Below, in pieces: positions 14,431 through 18,804 of a DNA stretch of 18,804 nucleotides. The position numbers were made by a program, and so were the translations under genes. The notes beneath the pieces are model-generated. The model had not been told where the DNA came from. It ran no database searches and saw only the letters and a list, made by a program, of their open reading frames with translations. The stretch's first letter is position 1, and the number at the start of each line of letters is the position of its first letter. Source of the stretch: Desulfomonile sp. (lineage in GTDB: Bacteria; Desulfobacterota; Desulfomonilia; Desulfomonilales; Desulfomonilaceae); contig JAIWNO010000165.1 of the NCBI GenBank assembly GCA_020216785.1, positions 1 to 18,804 of the forward strand. The letters are read 5' to 3'.

Positions 14431-14431
14431 T

Positions 14432-16342
14432 ATGGAAAGAACGTTCCAATGCCCCTCCTGCGGCGCCGGCAATACGGTGACCAATCCCGGCGTGCTGATG
14501 AAAGTCTGCGACTACTGCAGGACAGCGATCTACTGGGATAAGGAATCCGCGCTGAGGGTCGGACAGAAGTCCATGGATCTCCCGCCGTCCTCCCGTTTCA
14601 AAGTCGGGGCCGGCGGGAAATTGAAGGGGCGCGCGTTCACTGTCCTAGGCCGACTGAGTTACGCGCACGAAAAGGGCACATGGAACGAGTGGTTCATCGA
14701 GTTTGCCGACGGGTCGATCCGGTGGCTTGCTGAAGATGAGGGCGAGCTGTTCCTGGAGTCCCAGCTCACGCTTAACTCTCCGGTTCCGCCATTCAACGAG
14801 TTGGAACCCGGGATGCAAATCACGCTGAATGATCGGGTTGGAATAATAGAAGAACTCGGCGAGGCGCGTTGCATCGGCGGCGAAGGACAGATCCCGTTTG
14901 TCATAGAGATCGGCGAGACCTACCCGTATGCTGACGGAGCGGGCGCCGATGGCAGCTTTGTCTTCGGGCTCGAGTATCACGCGGCGACAGGCGCTGCCAC
15001 GGCTTTTGTGGGGACCGTCCTTTCGGTCGGCGAGAGCAAGGCAAGTCCCGCAGCTCCCGAACCCGAAGCAGCGCGGTATGGCGAGATCATCCGGTGCCCC
15101 TCGTGTGGCAAGCCTTACGAAGGCCGTCGTCTCGAGACCACCGAGATGGTGGTCTGCCGGGCATGCGGCGCAGGCCTGCAGCTTGACGAAGCCGAAGCCA
15201 AAGTGGTGGGCCGTAACGTAGGGCGCAAGCCGCCGTTTACGTTCGAGGTGGGCATGGGGCTCACCTTCGAGAAAACAGAGTACGAGGTCATGGGTCGCCT
15301 CTTCTATGTAGAGGTGGACGAAGGCCGGGAATACCCGTCATACGAATATGTGCTCTACCACCCTGACCAGGGATATTTGTGGCTCTCCGAGGAAAACGGG
15401 CACTTCTCTGTAAGCCGGCCCTTTCATCAAAAACTCAATATCGGCAAGATTTCGCCCAAGCGGAAGGTTACGGTGGGCCAGGAGGTCTTCCAGATATACG
15501 AAGGCGGCACTGTGACCCTCAAATGGGTTGACGGCGCTGTTCCGTGGGTGGCGGCTGTAGGTGAGCAGACACACTATGTGCATCTCGTCAAGCCGCCCGC
15601 CTATGTGGATCGCGAAAAGACCGGCCAAGAAGTGGAACTCTTCCGCGGCCGTTATGTGAGCCGCGCGGAAATGGCCGCCGCGGTTCCGAAGGGGGTTACC
15701 CTCCCCAGAGCATGGGGGGTGTACTCATGCCAACCTTACGAGCAGCCCGACTGGATTAAAGGCACGGCGGCGATCGGAATCGCCTTCCTCGTGCTCAATT
15801 TCTTGCTTCTCATGTACAGCTTCAAGGTAGAGAGCCCCAAAAGCGTCTTCCAAGAGAACTTCTCCTGGGAGCAATACTCCAAAGAACAATTGAGCAAGCC
15901 TTTCCAAGTGGATCGGGCCAACACCATTTTCCGGCTCGACGGAAGTGCTCCCGTCAATAACTCATGGATCGCGGCAGACTTCGGGTTGGTGGATTCAGAG
16001 GAGCGTGTCACCAAGGAGTTTTTCGGGGACGTGTCGTACTACCATGGCACTGATTCGGAGGGAGCGTGGATTGAGGGCAACCGGAGCTTTAGCACATACT
16101 TCAGGGTTGAAAAACCCGGCAATTACCGCCTCCTCGTGCATGGAACCGGCGGGAGCGGCGAAGGCGGCCCAGCTCGCAAGGAGCCGCTGGGCGTCCATCT
16201 TGTGTCCGGCGTTACCCTTCCGCACTACTTTGTATGGCCGATTGTTCTTTCCGCTGTGGTCGCCCTTTTGGGAACGTTCCACCGGATGATCTTCGACTAT
16301 CGGAGGTGGAAACCCGTTATGGAGGATGATAACGACGATTAG
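14432..16342 (+). CDS. Membrane protein with two zinc ribbons and two DUF4178 domains
   Basis: A 636-residue protein starting 1 bp after proC, preceded by GGGAAG. Two repeated units are seen. The first is a zinc ribbon C7-x2-C10...C26-x2-C29 followed by a DUF4178-like beta domain (FTVLGRLSYAHEKGTWNEWFIEF, then IRWLAEDEGE). The second is a zinc ribbon C222-x2-C225...C242-x2-C245 followed by DUF4178 (YEVMGRLFYVEV, YEYVLYHPDQGYLWLSEENG). After them come a transmembrane segment (about 444-464), an extracytoplasmic domain of about 130 residues, and a second TM (about 599-618) with a short acidic tail. The N-terminal domains are therefore cytosolic. DUF4178 proteins are known to neighbour DUF350 and aminopropyltransferase genes, as here. 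The biochemical role is unknown. An upstream in-frame ATG (14378) would overlap proC and is rejected. Confidence 0.9.
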   Translation: MERTFQCPSCGAGNTVTNPGVLMKVCDYCRTAIYWDKESALRVGQKSMDLPPSSRFKVGAGGKLKGRAFTVLGRLSYAHEKGTWNEWFIEFADGSIRWLAEDEGELFLESQLTLNSPVPPFNELEPGMQITLNDRVGIIEELGEARCIGGEGQIPFVIEIGETYPYADGAGADGSFVFGLEYHAATGAATAFVGTVLSVGESKASPAAPEPEAARYGEIIRCPSCGKPYEGRRLETTEMVVCRACGAGLQLDEAEAKVVGRNVGRKPPFTFEVGMGLTFEKTEYEVMGRLFYVEVDEGREYPSYEYVLYHPDQGYLWLSEENGHFSVSRPFHQKLNIGKISPKRKVTVGQEVFQIYEGGTVTLKWVDGAVPWVAAVGEQTHYVHLVKPPAYVDREKTGQEVELFRGRYVSRAEMAAAVPKGVTLPRAWGVYSCQPYEQPDWIKGTAAIGIAFLVLNFLLLMYSFKVESPKSVFQENFSWEQYSKEQLSKPFQVDRANTIFRLDGSAPVNNSWIAADFGLVDSEERVTKEFFGDVSYYHGTDSEGAWIEGNRSFSTYFRVEKPGNYRLLVHGTGGSGEGGPARKEPLGVHLVSGVTLPHYFVWPIVLSAVVALLGTFHRMIFDYRRWKPVMEDDNDD

Positions 16343-16381
16343 TCGACACGAGCCGTCATTGGGGGCCTGACACGCGTTGAC

Positions 16382-16588
16382 ATGAAAAGCGTTATTCCCA
16401 AGATCCTGATGATTTCTATTCTTGCTGTCATGACGATCGCGGCGATAGGCGGGTGTTTCTACGGCTGGTTCCTGCCTGAGCCGCTCAAGAAACCTGTCAG
16501 CCTACGGGACGGCTCCGCCCGCGCGCGAGGAGGCATGTACTTCGTGGGCCGAACGCATTATGGCGGCGGGTTCGGCGCGGGCAAGTGA
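16382..16588 (+). CDS. Tiny lipoprotein-like membrane protein
   Basis: A 68-residue protein with a hydrophobic N-terminus (about residues 6-24) ending in IGGC (C25), which can serve as a lipobox. A 40-residue Gly/Arg-rich tail follows (RARGGMYFVGRTHYGGGFGAGK). The alternative is a plain single-pass membrane protein. It has a weak ribosome site and lies between the DUF4178 and DUF350 genes on the same strand, 40 and 65 bp away, so it is probably part of the operon. I do not recognise the family. Confidence 0.65.
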   Translation: MKSVIPKILMISILAVMTIAAIGGCFYGWFLPEPLKKPVSLRDGSARARGGMYFVGRTHYGGGFGAGK

Positions 16589-16653
16589 CCCGGGACTGAC
16601 TGGGCATTGTTAATTCCGGCTCCCTGGCCGGTCCTTATTTCCGGAGGATGATT

Positions 16654-16878
16654 ATGGAACAGACGTTGGTTTACCTGAAGCCGCTTACGATGCTGTCGAG
16701 CGTGATATATGCGTTGATCGGTCTCGGTATTTTCGCTCTCGCATTGTTCGTCATGGATAAAGTGACACCTTTTTCTATTACGAAAGAGATCGCGGAAGAC
16801 CAGAACGTCGCGCTGGCGATTGTCATGGGGTCCATTTTCATCGCGCTGGCGATTATTATTCAGGCGGCCATTACGTGA
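16654..16878 (+). CDS. DUF350 (UPF0719) small membrane protein
   Basis: A 74-residue protein with two transmembrane helices (about residues 15-34 and 50-73) and the linker FVMDKVTPFSITKEIAEDQNVALAI. This matches a single DUF350 unit with its conserved acidic EIAEDQN loop; many relatives carry two such units. ATG 16654 is preferred because GGAGG (16643-16647) is 6 nt away; the ATG at 16648 touches the ribosome site. In E. coli the DUF350 protein YjfL is encoded near a PspA paralogue and a glutathionylspermidine-synthase-like enzyme. Here it sits beside a spermidine-synthase-like gene, a parallel polyamine link. Confidence 0.88.
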   Translation: MEQTLVYLKPLTMLSSVIYALIGLGIFALALFVMDKVTPFSITKEIAEDQNVALAIVMGSIFIALAIIIQAAIT

Positions 16879-16953
16879 CGGACACGGTGATGGGAACGTT
16901 GTGCGGTCCGAGTCTGCCGCTCCGGAACACCTTTAGACTGCTTAGGGAAGCTC

Positions 16954-18522
16954 TTGTCTGATCACCGGACGCCCGCAATAGAACGCGTTCCCGGGATTTT
17001 TCTCCTCGTCTCGGTTTTTGTAATAGCGATCTGCGGTCTCGTGTATGAGCTTCTGGCTGCGTCGCTCAGCACCTATCTTCTCGGCTCGTCGGTCACCCAT
17101 TTCTCGATTGTTATCGGGATCTTTCTCACAGCGATGGGGCTGGGATCATATCTCACCCGGTTTGTGATCAGGTATCTCGCAGACGCGTTTATTGCAGTTC
17201 AAATCGGGATCGGCCTCATCGGTGGTCTTTCCGCGGCCATATTGCTCTTCACCTTCAGCGTAACCGATGTATATCTGCCGGTTCTGGTTGGGGTATTACT
17301 CCTCACGGGGAGCTTCGTGGGTATGGAAATCCCCATCCTCATCCGGATCTTGCGCAGCCGAGAAGCCCTCCGGGTGACTGTGGCGAACGTATTGGCACTG
17401 GACTATCTCGGGGCGTTGTTTGCGTCCGCTGCTTTTCCGCTGTTTTTCGTGCCGTACGTCGGGTTGCTGAGGACCTCATTCATCTTCGGTCTGATCAATA
17501 TTGCGGTCGCCGGTGTGGGAATCCGCGTTCTGCGACCGATGCTAAGACGGTCCCTCAAGCTTACGACTGCAGCAGTCGTTGCGGCAGTCGTCTTGGCGGT
17601 CGGACTGCTCGGTTCAGGCGCATTTTCGTCGTTCACAGAGAGCCTCCTGTACCAGGACGACATAGTCCTCACCCGTCAGACGCCCTATCAACGACTTGTC
17701 GTGACCCGGTGGCGGGACGACGTTCGCCTGTTTATCGACGGGAACCTCCAATTCTCGACCGTTGATGAGCACCGCTACCACGAAACACTGGTGCATCCTG
17801 CGCTCTCAGCCCTGCCGGGGGCTGAAACCGTTCTCATTCTCGGCGGCGGAGACGGTCTGGCGGCACGCGAGGTGCTCAAGCACGCGAACATTCAGCGAAT
17901 TGATTTGGTGGATCTTGACGGTGAAATGATCAAGCTGTTCCGCGAGGTGCCGTTCCTCGCGAATTTGTCGGGTAATGCGCTTTCCAATCCGCAGGTGAGC
18001 GTCCATGTGCAGGATGCGGGGAAGTTTCTCGAAGAGACAAGCAGCTCATGGGACGTGATCCTCATTGACCTGCCGGACCCGAACAACCTTTCGCTGGGGC
18101 GGCTGTATACCAGGAGCTTCTACCGCCTCGCTGCTCGACGGCTGGCTGCGACCGGTATCATCGTGACGCAGGCGACGAGCCCGTTCTACGCTCCGGAGGC
18201 GTTCTGGTGCATAGTGGAAACGCTTCGCTCGACCACATTCGGACCCGAGGAAAAAGACCGCTTCTACGTATACCCTTACCACGCGTACATACCATCGTTC
18301 GGTGATTGGGGCTTTGTGATGGCTTCCCGAAAGCCGGTGGCCCCGCCCAGGCTCACGCTCAAGCCCGGCATGGCACTGAAGTTCCTGAGTAGCGAAATGT
18401 TGCCTTCACTCTTTTCCTTCCCTCAGGACACGCTCTCTCCCCAGGCAATAGAGCCCAATCGCCTCGATGACCAGGTGCTTGTCAAGTACTACCGTCACGG
18501 TTGGCGACGCTTTGGCCCGTAA
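16954..18522 (+). CDS. Seven-TM spermidine-synthase-like aminopropyltransferase
   Basis: A 522-residue protein. Residues about 10-215 contain seven predicted transmembrane helices, starting FLLVSVFVIAICGLVYELLA. Residues about 225-500 form a SpeE-like Rossmann domain with GGGDG (297-301, the binding loop for decarboxylated SAM), VDLDGEM acidic motif (about 330-336), and D372/D375 in IDLPDPNNLSLGRLYT, matching the catalytic-Asp loop of aminopropyltransferases. The family is the membrane-fused type, whose substrate may not be putrescine. The start is a TTG (16954) after AGGGAAG; the next ATG would remove the first helix or more. It is last of the five-gene operon. Confidence 0.9.
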   Translation: MSDHRTPAIERVPGIFLLVSVFVIAICGLVYELLAASLSTYLLGSSVTHFSIVIGIFLTAMGLGSYLTRFVIRYLADAFIAVQIGIGLIGGLSAAILLFTFSVTDVYLPVLVGVLLLTGSFVGMEIPILIRILRSREALRVTVANVLALDYLGALFASAAFPLFFVPYVGLLRTSFIFGLINIAVAGVGIRVLRPMLRRSLKLTTAAVVAAVVLAVGLLGSGAFSSFTESLLYQDDIVLTRQTPYQRLVVTRWRDDVRLFIDGNLQFSTVDEHRYHETLVHPALSALPGAETVLILGGGDGLAAREVLKHANIQRIDLVDLDGEMIKLFREVPFLANLSGNALSNPQVSVHVQDAGKFLEETSSSWDVILIDLPDPNNLSLGRLYTRSFYRLAARRLAATGIIVTQATSPFYAPEAFWCIVETLRSTTFGPEEKDRFYVYPYHAYIPSFGDWGFVMASRKPVAPPRLTLKPGMALKFLSSEMLPSLFSFPQDTLSPQAIEPNRLDDQVLVKYYRHGWRRFGP

Positions 18523-18583
18523 ATGCGATGGTTCGCCGAGCGGAAGCACGCCCTCCGCGGGCCGCCGTCTTCCGCGGGATTGT

Positions 18584-18605
18584 GAGAGGGCTCGAAGGCC
18601 CTCAC
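18584..18605 (+). other. Stem-loop after the aminopropyltransferase gene
   Basis: A perfect 6-bp stem GAGGGC (18586-18591) / GCCCTC (18598-18603) with a 6-nt loop, possibly lengthened by outer GTGA/AC pairing with a bulge. No T-run follows, so it is at best a weak or rho-assisted transcription stop. Confidence 0.35.
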
Positions 18606-18744
18606 TGGACGGCCCTGAAAGGATGCCGTGTAAGCCTTCACTTATGCGCGGCAAGGGAAGGGCAAGGCAATACGTAGGGGCATGAGGGGCTCGAGATTAA
18701 TCGTTTGAGCTACGCCTTTACAGCTCGAATCAAGGGGGATTAGG

Positions 18745-18804
18745 TTGAGAAAACAAGACCGCAAAGGGACCTGCTTTTCGATCGCGGGCCAGGAGGCCCT
18801 GGGC
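18745..18804 (+). CDS. Possible start of a further gene (partial)
   Basis: A TTG codon at 18745 follows AAGGGGG with 6-nt spacing and opens a frame of 20 codons to the window edge (MRKQDRKGTCFS...). TTG starts are used by proC and the aminopropyltransferase gene in this same operon, which makes this credible. Too little sequence is present to assign a function. The 222-bp gap before it otherwise shows only the stem-loop. Confidence 0.35.
   Translation, partial: MRKQDRKGTCFSIAGQEALG

Noticed and set aside
18680..18696. GCATGAGGGG similar to the tandem unit at feoA
   Set aside because: The match is only about 14 bases with an indel and has no shared context; likely chance.

Overview
The window is about 58-60 % GC by eye. 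It is densely coded and carries short palindromic repeats between genes. Its content fits an anaerobic Gram-negative bacterium: ferrous-iron uptake (FeoAB), a YedF-type sulfurtransferase-like protein, and TPR-membrane glycosyltransferase-like proteins. Several gene forms, namely a cysteine-extended FeoA, a DUF4178/DUF350/aminopropyltransferase operon and a methyltransferase-GT2 fusion, remind me of the former Deltaproteobacteria (Desulfomonile/Syntrophobacter-like). That placement is an impression, because no rRNA or tRNA gene is present to anchor it.

Layout. (1) 1-3150, minus strand: a partial repeat element at the left edge, then feoB and feoA, read from a good TTGACA promoter near 3130. 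(2) 3269-4510, plus strand: an MBL-fold hydrolase followed closely by a small helical protein of unknown function. (3) 4511-5022: a non-coding gap with two adjacent inverted repeats. (4) 10677-5023, minus strand, probably one operon: a proline-rich exported protein, a methyltransferase-glycosyltransferase-2 fusion, a second methyltransferase (overlapping it by 4 bp), and a large GT-C-like membrane protein ending in about eight TPRs. Together these look like a surface or secreted-protein glycosylation cluster using lipid-linked sugar. (5) 10825-11085, plus strand: a small secreted protein. (6) 11086-11880: a repeat-rich gap with a 210-bp MITE-like element, a second palindromic repeat, and a strongly supported candidate small RNA on the minus strand. 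The RNA is divergent from the next gene. (7) 11881-12723, plus: a second MBL-fold hydrolase, convergent with yedF (12784-13410, minus). (8) 13618-18522, plus: a probable five-gene operon, proC, a double-DUF4178 membrane protein with two zinc ribbons, a tiny lipoprotein-like protein, DUF350, and a seven-TM spermidine-synthase-like protein. A possible next gene starts at 18745 and runs off the edge.

The two most interesting parts are the DUF4178-DUF350-aminopropyltransferase operon, a conserved but functionally undefined membrane/polyamine-type module, and the about 90-nt small RNA with its own promoter and terminator near 11.7 kb. The repeat element at 11184-11393 has a 54/58-identical partner at the left edge of the window, so it belongs to a dispersed family.
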